Assembly (NCBI GenBank): GCA_963808455.1 | Contig: CAWEHT010000178.1 | Coordinates: forward strand, 1 to 14,963 | DNA from: CAWEHT01 sp963808455 | Lineage (GTDB): Bacteria; Chloroflexota; Anaerolineae; CG2-30-64-16 | Direction of reading: 5' to 3' | Length of the DNA: 14,963 nucleotides | In this document: positions 6,584 through 14,190 of the stretch, piece after piece | Position numbering within the stretch: position 1 is the stretch's first letter | Layout: every line of letters starts with the position of its first letter | Position numbers and translations under genes: made by a program | The notes under the pieces: generated by a model | Database searches by the model: none | Told to the model about the DNA's origin: nothing | What the model saw: the letters and a program-made list of their open reading frames with translations, nothing else

Positions 6584-9500
6584 ATGTCAGGCAATTTCTC
6601 ACTCGGCCTCGATATCGGGTCGGTCAACGCCAAGGCGGTCCTGTGCGATGCGGATGGCACCGTGTTGTTGGCGGACGCCGAAAAGATCATAGCCAGCCCG
6701 CGCGCTGCGGTCGCAGCCCTGCTGCGACGCGTTGACCGCCATACATCGCTGGCGGACATCGCATCGGCCGGGGTCAGTGGGGTGGGCAAGGACCTGATCC
6801 CCGCCGAATTTGGGTGGGCTGAGTTCAGCAGCTCGCTGGCGGTGGCCGCCGGCGTGTTGCACGGTGACGCCGGCAGGGCGGACCATCATCCAGGTGGGTG
6901 GGCAAAGCTCGCTGGTCGTGCGGCTGCAGGATGGGCTGCGCCGTCCCTGGCAGGTGGTCACCAACCCGCTCTGCGCAGCGGGCACCGGCCGCTTTCTGGA
7001 GCAGCAGGCCTACAGGCTGGGCATCGAGCTGGACGATTTCGCAGGGCTGGCGCTCGAGTGCAAAGGGCGCGCCCCGCGCATCGCGGCCCGCTGCAGCGTT
7101 TTTGCCAAGTCCGACCTGATCCATCTGCAGCAAAAAGGCACGCCGGTCAGCGCCATGCTCTACGCCCTCTGCGAGAGCATCGCACGCATGGTGGCCTCTC
7201 TCAGCCGTGGCGCTTTCGAGGAGCCGATCTACCTGGTGGGCGGCCTCGCGGCCAATCGGGCGTTCCAGAAGGCGCTGGACGAGATGCTGTCGGCGCGCAA
7301 CGGGTGCGCGGCGCATGCCACGGTGCCCGAGAATTCCCTGCATGCCCAGGCCCTTGGCGCGGCGCTCATGGCGCGCGGGCGGCCCGCCCACGTCGAAGCT
7401 TCTGCCGTCCGAGGCCATCGGGCACACCTACCTCGCCATGCCGGCGCTGGAGAGGATAGGGAATAGGGAACAGGGAATAGGGAAGAGGGATGAGGGAATA
7501 GGTTCTGAAAGACAGGGCCGCCTATTCCCTACTCCCTATTCCCTACTCCCTAAATCCGGCTACCTCGGCGTGGACGTGGGCTCGACGAGCACGAAGGCAG
7601 CCATCATCGCCGATGATGGAAAATCCGTCCTGCTCAAGCACTACCTCATGACCGCAGGCCGCCCGATCGATGCCGTCAAGGAACTGTTTCGCGAGCTGCT
7701 GGCCGCCGGTGCGGGCGAGATCGCCATCCAGGGCGTGGGCGTCACAGGCTCCGGCCGCTACCTCGTGGGTAGCTTCATCGGGGCCGATCTGATCAAGAAC
7801 GAGATCACGGCCCAGACGAGGGCGGCCGCCGACATCGATCCGGACGACGACATCATCGAGATCGGCGGCCAGGACTCCAAACTCGTGCTCAAGCGCAACG
7901 GCGTCGTCATCGATTACCAGATGAACAAGGCCTGCGCCGCCGGCACCGGCAGCTTCATCGACGAGCTGGCCGAGATGCTTGGGGTGTCGGTGAAAGACGG
8001 CCAGTTCGCCGCGCCTGGCCTTCGCGGCGCCGCACACCATCGACCTGGGCACCCGCTGCGCCGCGTTCATGGCGCAGGCCGTCGCCACGGCGCAACAGGA
8101 AGGCCAGTCGCTGGAAATCATCACAGCCAGCCTGGCGGTCGCTATTGCCCGCAACTATTTGTCGAAGGTGGTTGGGACGCGCAAGCTGGGGCCCAAGGTG
8201 ATCCTGACCGGCGCGGTGTTCCATAACGACGCGATCGCCGCGGCGTTTCGCGCCCAGCTGCCCGGGAAGACGCTGGTGGTGGCGGAGCACCGCGAGGTCA
8301 GTGGGGCCATCGGCGCGGCGCTATTGGCCCGCGAAGACGCGGCTTGCCGGCAGCGGGGCGGCGCCGGCCAAGCCAGAAGCTTCAACCAATCCAGCGGGCG
8401 AATCGGCCGGGCCGGGCTCTGGCGATCCCGCCGGCCTCCCGCAGGGGCCTTCTCGGGACACTTCTTTCAAGGGCTTCGCAGCCACGGTGGCGGCCGAGCC
8501 TCGCCTGAGCACTTTCACCTGCCACGCGTGCGCCAACAGCTGCACCATCACGCGCATGCAGATGCCCGGCTCGCCAACCACCTTCTATGGCAGCCGCTGC
8601 GACCGTTATGATGCCCGCTACGATGGCGATGGTGTGGGCCGTCAAACGGGAATGGGGGCGGCAGAGGCGGACCGGGGAAAGGGTGAAGGCCACCTGACCG
8701 CCCCCGGCGGGACGGCCCCGGCGCCCGGCGCCCCGTCTTCCGGCCTGCGGGCCACGTTCTTCGACGAGCGTGAGCGCCTGCTCTTCCGCGAGCTCGGGCC
8801 GCTCCCTGGCCCGCTCGAGCAGCCCGCCGCCGGGTCTCTGGCGCGCCCCCAGCCGCCAGAGGCGCCGCCTGCCCAGGGCTCGGCCCAGGAAGACGGCCCG
8901 CACCCGTTCGCCGCGCCGGCCGGTGGCCCCCGGCCAGGGGACAGGAGTGCAGGCGGGCCAGGTGCCGCTTCCGGCCCCACGGTCGCCATCCCGCGGGCGC
9001 TGCTGGTCTACGACTATGCCCCTCTGCTCACCGGCTTTCTCGACGCCCTGGGCGCGCGCGCCGTCTTTTCGGATCGCACCGACCAGCAGATCCTGGAGCA
9101 TGCCGTGGAGCTGAGCTACACCGATAGCTGCTTCCCGCTCAAGCTCCTGCACGGCCACGTGGCCCGGCTGCGCGAGGCCGATTTCATACTCTACCCTTCG
9201 CTGCTCCGCCTCGCGCCCAAAGAGGGCGACGAAAACCAGCACTACGCTTGCCCCCTGGTGCAGGCCTCGCCCTACATCGTGCGCACGGCCCTCGACCTGG
9301 GCGCCCGGCTGATCGCCCCGGCCCTGGACCTGAGCCGCGGGCCGGAGCCCCTCCTGCACAGCCTGGCAGCGGCCGCCCGGCAGATGGGCTACGGCGGGCG
9401 CGAAGGCCGGCGCGCCGCCCGCGCCGGCCTGGCCGCCCAGGAGCGCTTCAGCGCGGAGCTGGCCGCGCTGGGCCGGCAGCGTCTCGCCGAGCTCGAGGCC

Positions 9501-11285
9501 CGGTCGCACGCCGGGGGCGAAGGCGGCAGCCTGGGCGTCGTGCTCTTTGCCCGCTCCTACATGGCGCAGGATGCAGGCGCCAACCTGGGCATCGCCGAGA
9601 AGCTGGCCAGGCTCGGGGTCGTGCCTATCCCGCTCGACTTCCTGCCGCTGTCTACGGTGGACCCGCGGCGCTACTCAGACCGGCCTTACTGGCATTACGA
9701 GAGCCGGCAGATCGCGGCGGCCGCGCTGACGGCTGCGGCCCCCCATCTGTATGGCCTGGTGTTGACGAACTTCGGCTGCGGCCCCAATTCCTTTGTGCTG
9801 CGCCTCATCGAGGACATCATGGGCGCCAAGCCCTTGGGCCAGATGGAGATCGACGAACACGCCGCGGAAGCCGGCCTGGTCACGCGCCTCGAAGCCTTCG
9901 TCGATACGATCCAGGCCCACGCGAAACAGGCCGCCGGCCGGGCCGCCCCGCAGCGCGCCGGCTCGACCACGGTTCCCTCGCCGGATGAGGGTTCCCCATC
10001 GGCCGAAATTTTCCGCCAATACCGCGGCGCCACCCCCACGGTCTCCACAGGGAAGACGCTGCTCTTGCCACGCATGGCGCCGCATGCGGCCGTGCTGGCT
10101 GCCGCGTTCGAGGCCTGTGGCGTCCGCGCCCTGGTCCTGCCCGAGCCCGACGAGCGCAACCTGCTTTACGCCAACCAGGTCACCTCGGGTGTCGAGTGCC
10201 TGCCGTATCGCGTGAGCCTCGGCGATTTCATCCGTGCGCACCAGGAGATGGGCGGCGAGATCGCGCAGGCCGAGGGTTTCATGGCGGGCTCGTATGGCCC
10301 ATGCCGGCTGGGCAAATACGCCATCGAGCAGATGCGCATCCTCAAGGACCTTGGGATCGACCTGACGATCCACTCCACGGTCTCCAACAGCGCCTACCGT
10401 GACCTGGGCCTGGGGCCGGGGTTCGAGCGCCTGGCGTGGCGGGGCATCGTCGCCATGGACTCGCTGCAGAAGTTGCTCTGGCGCGCTCGGCCCTACGAGC
10501 GCCAGCCGGGCGCCGCCGACACCGCCTTCGAGGCGTTCGCGGCTCGCCTGGCCGAGCGTGTGCTCCACAAAGAAGCGTTCGCCGACCTGTTCCGGCAGGC
10601 GACGGCGGAATTCCGGGCTCTGATCGACCCGGCCCTGCCGCGCCGCCCGCGCGTGGGCATCAACGGCGAGATCTTCCTGCGCGCCAACCGCTTCGCCAAC
10701 AGCGACCTGGTGCGGGTCTGCGAGCGCGCCGGCCTGGAAGTCGTCGTTTCGCCGCTGGGCGAATGGTTCAAGTATACGGCCTTCCGCAACGTCGAGGACG
10801 CGTTCCACGACCGCCGCATCGGCAAGACGGTGGCCTCCTATATCAGGCAGCTGGTGCAGGAGCGCGACGAGCGGGCCATCGAAGGCCTGCTCGCCGCCGG
10901 CGAGGCGCGCTCCGCGAATCCTCTGTGGGGACCTCGCGATGGGAAGCTCTCGGCGGAAGATCTGGCCGGGGAGCGCGAGCCATCCACGGCGGAACTGCTG
11001 GCGTGCTCCTCTCGCTGGCTGGCGCCCACGTGCGGCAGCGAGGCGGTGCTCAGCCTGGGCAGCGGCGTGGCGTGGATGGAGAGCCCGCATTTCGCGGGCG
11101 TGATCTCGGTCATGCCGCACGGCTGCATGCCGGGCGGCATCGTGGCGGCGATGTCCGAGAAGCTGAGCGCCCAATACGGCAAGCCGTGGATCAACCTGAC
11201 TTATGACGGGTTCATGGAGACCAACAACCTCGCCCGCATCAATAACTTCGCCGAAGTCCTCCGATTCAGCCAGATAGGGGCTTGA
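6584..11285 (+). CDS. giant fused 2-hydroxyacyl-CoA dehydratase-type protein: two activase ATPase domains + DUF2229/COG3580-COG3581 module (four frameshifts)
   Basis: After correcting four one-base insertions (6863-6864 GG; about 7365-7400; 8014-8015 CC; about 8341-8342 GG) this is one protein of about 1565 residues. Two BadF/BcrA-type ASKHA ATPase domains (about 1-285 and 325-585) each keep the two cysteines that usually hold a [4Fe-4S] cluster between monomers: C130/C170 and C450/C491 (CAAGTG; RCSVF or TRCAAF). Domain 2 has a full GGQDSK (427-432); domain 1 has GGQSSL (105-110). A linker of heptamer-repeat origin lies between them. Then come a C-x2-C-x3-C (C645, C648, C652), Pro/Ala/Gly-rich insertions (about 685-722 and 735-797), DUF2229 from about 798 (IPRALLVYDY; DSCFPLKLLHGHV with C848; NFGCGPNS with C1064), and the COG3581-like C-terminus (SGVECLPYR, GSYGPCRLGKYA). 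Family members couple ATP hydrolysis to low-potential electron transfer; the substrate of this fused class is unknown. It starts 7 nt after the XRE gene. Confidence 0.88.
7454..7557. repeat. GGGAATA heptamer inverted repeat inside the fused gene
   Basis: The left arm (7454-7502) is a tandem of 7-nt units (GGGAATA, GGGAACA, GGGAATA, GGGAAGA, GGGATGA, GGGAATA). The right arm (7521-7557) is its reverse complement in kind (CCTATTCCCTACTCCC repeated), around an 18-nt centre. It would fold into a long hairpin. In the gene's frame it has no stop and encodes a charged linker beginning RIGNREQGIGKRDEGIG and ending with TPYSLLPKSGY, exactly between the two ATPase domains. It is related to the shorter copy at 3921-3957. 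It looks like an intergenic repeat that entered a coding region at a tolerated domain boundary. Confidence 0.75.
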
Positions 11286-11310
11286 CAGGCCGGCCGGGAC
11301 GTGCTATTAT
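11282..11310 (+). promoter_or_regulatory. near-consensus sigma-70 promoter of the GntR gene
   Basis: TTGACA (11282-11287), a 17-nt spacer and TATTAT (11305-11310) form a very strong promoter. The -35 box contains the TGA stop (11283-11285) of the preceding reductase gene. Transcription would begin near 11317, leaving a leader of about 27 nt with a modest AGGCGGA Shine-Dalgarno before the ATG at 11344. Confidence 0.75.
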
Positions 11311-11331
11311 CCTAGTCGAATAGGATAATAG
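11304..11331. promoter_or_regulatory. palindromic operator overlapping the GntR promoter
   Basis: CTATTATCCTA (11304-11314) and TAGGATAATAG (11321-11331) are perfect 11-bp inverted arms around GTCGAA. The left arm contains the -10 hexamer and the centre contains the expected transcription start. This position is ideal for autorepression by the dimeric GntR protein encoded immediately downstream. The same DNA could fold as an RNA hairpin only in part, since the left arm is upstream of the start, so a DNA operator is the better reading. Confidence 0.65.
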
Positions 11332-11343
11332 GCGGATTTATTC

Positions 11344-12328
11344 ATGGCCAGCGAAAAGTTCCTGGTAAGCGTTGACCCGGCGGCGCATCTTCCGCTCGGG
11401 AACCAGCTCAAAGAGCAGATCAAGTGGCTCATCGCATTGGGCGACCTGCAAAGCGGCGATCGCTTGCCTACGGTCACTGAGCTGGCCGATCGGCTGCGCA
11501 TCAACCGCAACACCGTGGCCCAGGCCTATCTTGAATTGGGGCAGGAGGGATACGTGGTCGCCAGGCCGCGTCAGGGCACCTTTGTTGCCGAGAGCGATGC
11601 CGTGCGCCGCCTCGTGCAGAACGCAGCGCTGGGCAAGCTCGTCGATGAGGCGCTGAATCAGGCCGTGGGCCTCGGCTTCACGCCGGCGCAGTTCGCCGAA
11701 GCCGCCGGAGCACGGGCCCAGGTCCAGGTGGCCCTCGGCCGCTGCAGAAAAGCGCTCCTCGTCGAATGTAATTGGGGCGAGATCGAGAAATATGCGCAAA
11801 CCGTCCGCGAAGAGACGGGCATCGCCGTGACGGGCGTCCATCTTGACGACGTGCGCAAGGACCCCGCTGCCTTTTGTCGCAGGGCCGGGGCAGTCAACCT
11901 GACCATCACCACGCTGTTTCACCTCGAAGAGGTGCAGGGTATCCTGGGCCCGGAGGCTGAAGTCGTCGGCCTCAGCTCCGGGCCGGGGATCGAGCTGCTG
12001 CGCTCGCTGGCGCTCCTGCCGCGTGGCACGACGGTGGCCATCTGTTGCCTCGACCGCGGGAAGGCCACGAATGCGCGCACCATCGTGACCAACGCGGGCG
12101 TGCAGCATCTCGAGCTGCTCGCGTGCGGCGTCGAACGAGACCGACCGGCTGCAGCAGGCGCTGGCGCAGTGCGATCTCGTGTATGTGTCGGCGGTTGCGT
12201 ATGCCCAGGCCTGCCGCCTCGTGGCCGACCCCGCCAGGTTGCGGACCTACGAGTTTCACCTCGATCGCGCCGGGCTAGAGATGCTCAAAGCCCGGATGGC
12301 GCAGGGCAAGGCAAGCCCGGCGTCCTAG
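11344..12328 (+). CDS. GntR-family transcriptional regulator with uncharacterised C-terminal domain (one frameshift)
   Basis: A regulator of about 327 residues. Residues 1-80 form a GntR winged helix (PLGNQLKEQIKWLIALGDLQ, DRLPTVTELADRLRINRNTV, LGQEGYVVARPRQGTFV), closest in style to the short YtrA-type N-terminal domain. The C-terminal part from about 135 (KALLVECNWGEIEKYAQTV, ETGIAVTGVHLDDV) alternates hydrophobic strands and helices like a small Rossmann or periplasmic-binding-like sensor. I do not recognise the family. It is not the MocR aminotransferase, FadR or UTRA type. The frame breaks at GG 12127-12128; removing one G restores LLACASNETDRLQQALAQCD and leads to the TAG at 12326-12328. 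Its own promoter and operator lie just upstream. Likely targets are itself and perhaps the neighbouring CBS and hydrolase genes (inference). Confidence 0.85.
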
Positions 12329-12351
12329 GCCGGTTCACCCGTTCGAGCATG

Positions 12352-12380
12352 CAACTTCCGCCCACGAAGTTGTGTTAATT
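12352..12380 (+). terminator. possible weak intrinsic terminator after GntR gene
   Basis: CAACTTC (12352-12358) and GAAGTTG (12366-12372) form a perfect 7-bp stem with a 7-nt loop, followed by a T-rich but interrupted TGTTAATTTGTTT. It lies 23 nt after the GntR stop and before the CBS gene. The tract is weak, so it may only attenuate transcription into the CBS gene. Confidence 0.4.
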
Positions 12381-12411
12381 TGTTTCAGATGGTAGGTATC
12401 AGGAGGTCGAA

Positions 12412-12852
12412 ATGTTGGAGCAAATGTCTTCTGTCGGCTCGCCGTTGGGCCTGCACCGTTTGGTTCTGGCTTCCCCTGTGGTCACCATGCGCACCGGCGT
12501 GGGCACCGCGCTGCGTCTGCTGCACGAGCATAGCTTGCCTGCGCTGCCTGTCGTCGAGGGCGGCCGGCTCCTTGGCCTGGTATACGAGAAGGACCTGTTG
12601 CGCCTGGCGCCCTCTGAAGCCACGACGCTGGACGTTTTCGAGCTGCGCGAGGCGCTCGACCGGCTGACAGTCGGGCACGTTCTCTCCCGCGTCGAGCCGC
12701 TGGGCGCGACCGCGACCTTGCAGCAGGCCATGTTGGCGCTTGGCCGCAGCGGGCTCAAGGCAGTCCCCGTGATGGACGGCGAACGTTTCCTCGGCCTGCT
12801 GGCCTGGCAAGCGCTGATGTCTGCCTTGAGCGAGAACCTGGCCCCGGCCTGA
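12412..12852 (+). CDS. CBS domain-containing protein
   Basis: A 146-residue protein made of a pair of CBS motifs (a Bateman module) and little else. The first spans about 20-65 (MRTGVGTALRLLHEHSLPAL, PVVEGGRLLGLVYEKDLLRL). The second spans about 83-140 (TVGHVLSRVEPLGATATLQQ, KAVPVMDGERFLGLLAWQAL). Such stand-alone modules bind adenine nucleotides and act as energy sensors for a partner protein, in the cytoplasm. A strong AGGAGG sits 5 nt before the ATG and no frameshift is seen. It lies between the GntR regulator and the dienelactone hydrolase on the same strand. No catalytic or membrane domain is attached, so the partner is unknown. Confidence 0.9.
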   Translation: MLEQMSSVGSPLGLHRLVLASPVVTMRTGVGTALRLLHEHSLPALPVVEGGRLLGLVYEKDLLRLAPSEATTLDVFELREALDRLTVGHVLSRVEPLGATATLQQAMLALGRSGLKAVPVMDGERFLGLLAWQALMSALSENLAPA

Positions 12853-12856
12853 GCCG

Positions 12857-12876
12857 GGAACAGGCCGGCCTGCTCC
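12857..12876. terminator. GC-rich hairpin after CBS gene
   Basis: GGAACAGGCC and GGCCTGCTCC are adjacent inverted arms (one mismatch), starting 5 nt after the CBS stop. The stem is strong but no T-run follows, so it may be an mRNA 3' end stabiliser or a pause site and not a true intrinsic terminator. Confidence 0.35.
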
Positions 12877-12902
12877 AAACCGGCCGATTGTAGCGCATCT
12901 GA

Positions 12903-12931
12903 TGGAAAGCCGCGCCGGATAGACGTAGAAT
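12903..12931 (+). promoter_or_regulatory. promoter of dienelactone hydrolase, probably leaderless
   Basis: TGGAAA (12903-12908), a 17-nt spacer and TAGAAT (12926-12931) precede the ATG at 12939 by only 7 nt. The expected transcription start therefore falls at or next to the A of the ATG. The only purine-rich stretch (AGGGG) ends 1 nt before the ATG, too close for normal Shine-Dalgarno pairing. Confidence 0.45.
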
Positions 12932-12938
12932 CAGGGGC

Positions 12939-13754
12939 ATGACCAACTTCACTACCATGCTCTCCTATCAGGGTGCCGCCGGCGAGGTCCAGGCTTACCT
13001 GGCCCGGCCCCAGGCCGGCGGGCCCCGGCCTGCCATCATCGTGATCCACGATATCGCGGGGCTGCGCGACCACAGCAAGGATGTGGCCCAACGTTTCGCG
13101 GAGCAGGGGTACGTGGCCCTGGCCCCGCATCTTTTCTCCCGCCCCGAGCTGGGCCGCATCCTGACGCCGGCGAACATTTCGGCGGCGCTGGCGTTCATGG
13201 GCGGCCTCGACCCGCAGAGGCGGTCGGACATGGCCTACATCGGGCAGAAGATGGCCAGGCTGCCTGAGGGCCAGCGCCAGATCGTCGGGCAGACGAATGC
13301 CGCGCTGTTCGGCGACGAGACACACGAGGGGGTCATCCAGGATCTCCGGGCAGCGGTGGATTTCCTGAACTTGCAAAGCTACGTCAAAGCGGGCCAGATC
13401 GCCAGCCTGGGTTTCTGCTGGGGCGGGGGGATGTCGTTCAACCTGGCCTGCCGCGCCAGGTTGGCCGGCTCTGTGGTCTTTTACGGCTCGAACCCACCCC
13501 GCTCGGGGGATGCCGACATCGCCGGCCCGGTGCTCGGCCTCTACGGCGGCGAAGACATGCGTGAAGAAATTCAGACCTCGACAAACTCGTGAAGGCCGTG
13601 GTCCAGGTCAAGTTAGACTTCGAGATGCGCATCTATCCGGGCGCCGGGCACGCTTTCTTCGACGACACGAGCCCCCAGGTATACCATGAGGCCACGGCCC
13701 ACGAATCCTGGGATCGGGTGCTGAGGGTTCTTCCGCCGGACGCTGGCGGCCTAG
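12939..13754 (+). CDS. dienelactone hydrolase family protein (two frameshifts)
   Basis: An alpha/beta-hydrolase of about 271 residues, cytoplasmic. Family members open dienelactone in chlorocatechol degradation or hydrolyse other small esters and lactones. The catalytic triad is visible: Cys160 in GFCWGGG, Asp206 in YGGEDM and His238 in PGAGHAFF. The residue matching the family's activating Glu is Asp in VIHDIAGL. The frame breaks twice. At about 13572 a C is missing (ATT-CAG where ATT-CCA-GAC-CTC-GAC is expected). In GGG at 13725-13727 one G is extra; removing it gives LRFFRRTLAA and a TAG at 13752-13754, a natural end for the family. I chose the ATG at 12939 for its fit to the promoter just upstream. 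The exact substrate is unknown; membership in a ring-cleavage pathway is not supported by neighbours. Confidence 0.88.
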
Positions 13755-14160
13755 CGCCGAAGCAGGAAGCCCTTTTGGCGACACCGGGACGGATGATTTG
13801 CCAGGGGCGCTGCCGCGGCGGGCTGGCTGCCATACCCGCTTAGAGTGACAGACGCCGCTAAGAGGATGTTCCCTGCACACGCACCAGAGACTCTCTTCGC
13901 GCCCGCCTGCCGCTGTCATTCTGAGCGGGTTGACGAGAAGACTCACATCGCGGCGAGTTACAGCGAAGAATCCGTCTCGGGACTCCCGGAACGGATGCTT
14001 CGGCCTGCCATGCGACTTTGTAGACCGCGGTCAGGGAGTCGGCCTCGGCATGACATTGGTGGGTTTCTTGCGTAGCCGCATCCGCCCGGCCCGATGAAAA
14101 ACTCAGGATCACAGGCGCCACCACCGAGGTTGTTCCTTGGTTTCAGAATCCCAATTTAAT
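13755..14160. other. gene-free intergenic stretch
   Basis: About 400 nt between the converging hydrolase and kinase genes. The short open frames here have no recognisable protein features. The only structure I see is the palindromic repeat at 13914-14055 and, at the right edge, the hairpin at 14161-14182. Confidence 0.6.
13914..14055. mobile_element. MITE-like palindromic repeat (TGTCATTCTGAG family)
   Basis: The ends TGTCATTCTGAG (13914-13925) and CTCGGCATGACA (14044-14055) are inverted repeats matching at 10 of 12 positions. Inside, CGAAGAATCCGT (13964-13975) and ACGGATGCTTCG (13991-14002) match at 11 of 12. The nested symmetry and the TGTCATTCTGAGC...GAAGAATC wording match a repeat I recall from many Chloroflexota and other bacterial genomes. 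It has no coding capacity. It is probably a non-autonomous element mobilised in trans, with arms already diverged. Confidence 0.65.
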
Positions 14161-14190
14161 CCGGGGACGAGCTCATCCCCGGGCTTTCTT
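14161..14190. terminator. hairpin between converging genes, possibly bidirectional terminator
   Basis: CCGGGGA (14161-14167) and TCCCCGG (14176-14182) form a perfect 7-bp stem, extended inwards by GAGCTC to a near-complete palindrome. On the plus strand it is followed by GCTTTCTT and on the minus strand by ATTAAATT, both weak T-tracts. The kinase stop codon (14173-14175) lies inside the loop region. It probably ends transcription from both sides. Confidence 0.6.

Noticed and set aside
7454..7557. CRISPR array or telomere-like repeat
   Set aside because: The units are 7 nt with no spacers and are arranged as inverted arms, so the structure is a heptamer hairpin repeat.
6860..8350. Programmed ribosomal frameshifting in the fused gene
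   Set aside because: There are four sites in one gene, no consistent slippery heptamer or downstream structure, and similar breaks in unrelated genes; sequence error is simpler.
9675..11174. A 499-codon open frame on the minus strand
   Set aside because: It is antisense to the conserved C-terminal part of the fused reductase, rich in Arg/Gly/His/Gln, without family motifs, and is a shadow of high-GC codon usage.
12370..12398. A TTGTGT-17-TAGGTA promoter in front of the CBS gene
   Set aside because: The -10 matches only about half the consensus, so I do not claim it; the gene may be served from the GntR promoter or a weak site.
12399..13376. A 325-codon open frame on the minus strand
   Set aside because: It lies across the CBS and dienelactone hydrolase genes, both of which have clear family motifs on the plus strand.
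13845..14075. Small open frames around the MITE-like repeat
   Set aside because: They have no ribosome binding site or protein features and consist largely of the palindromic repeat.
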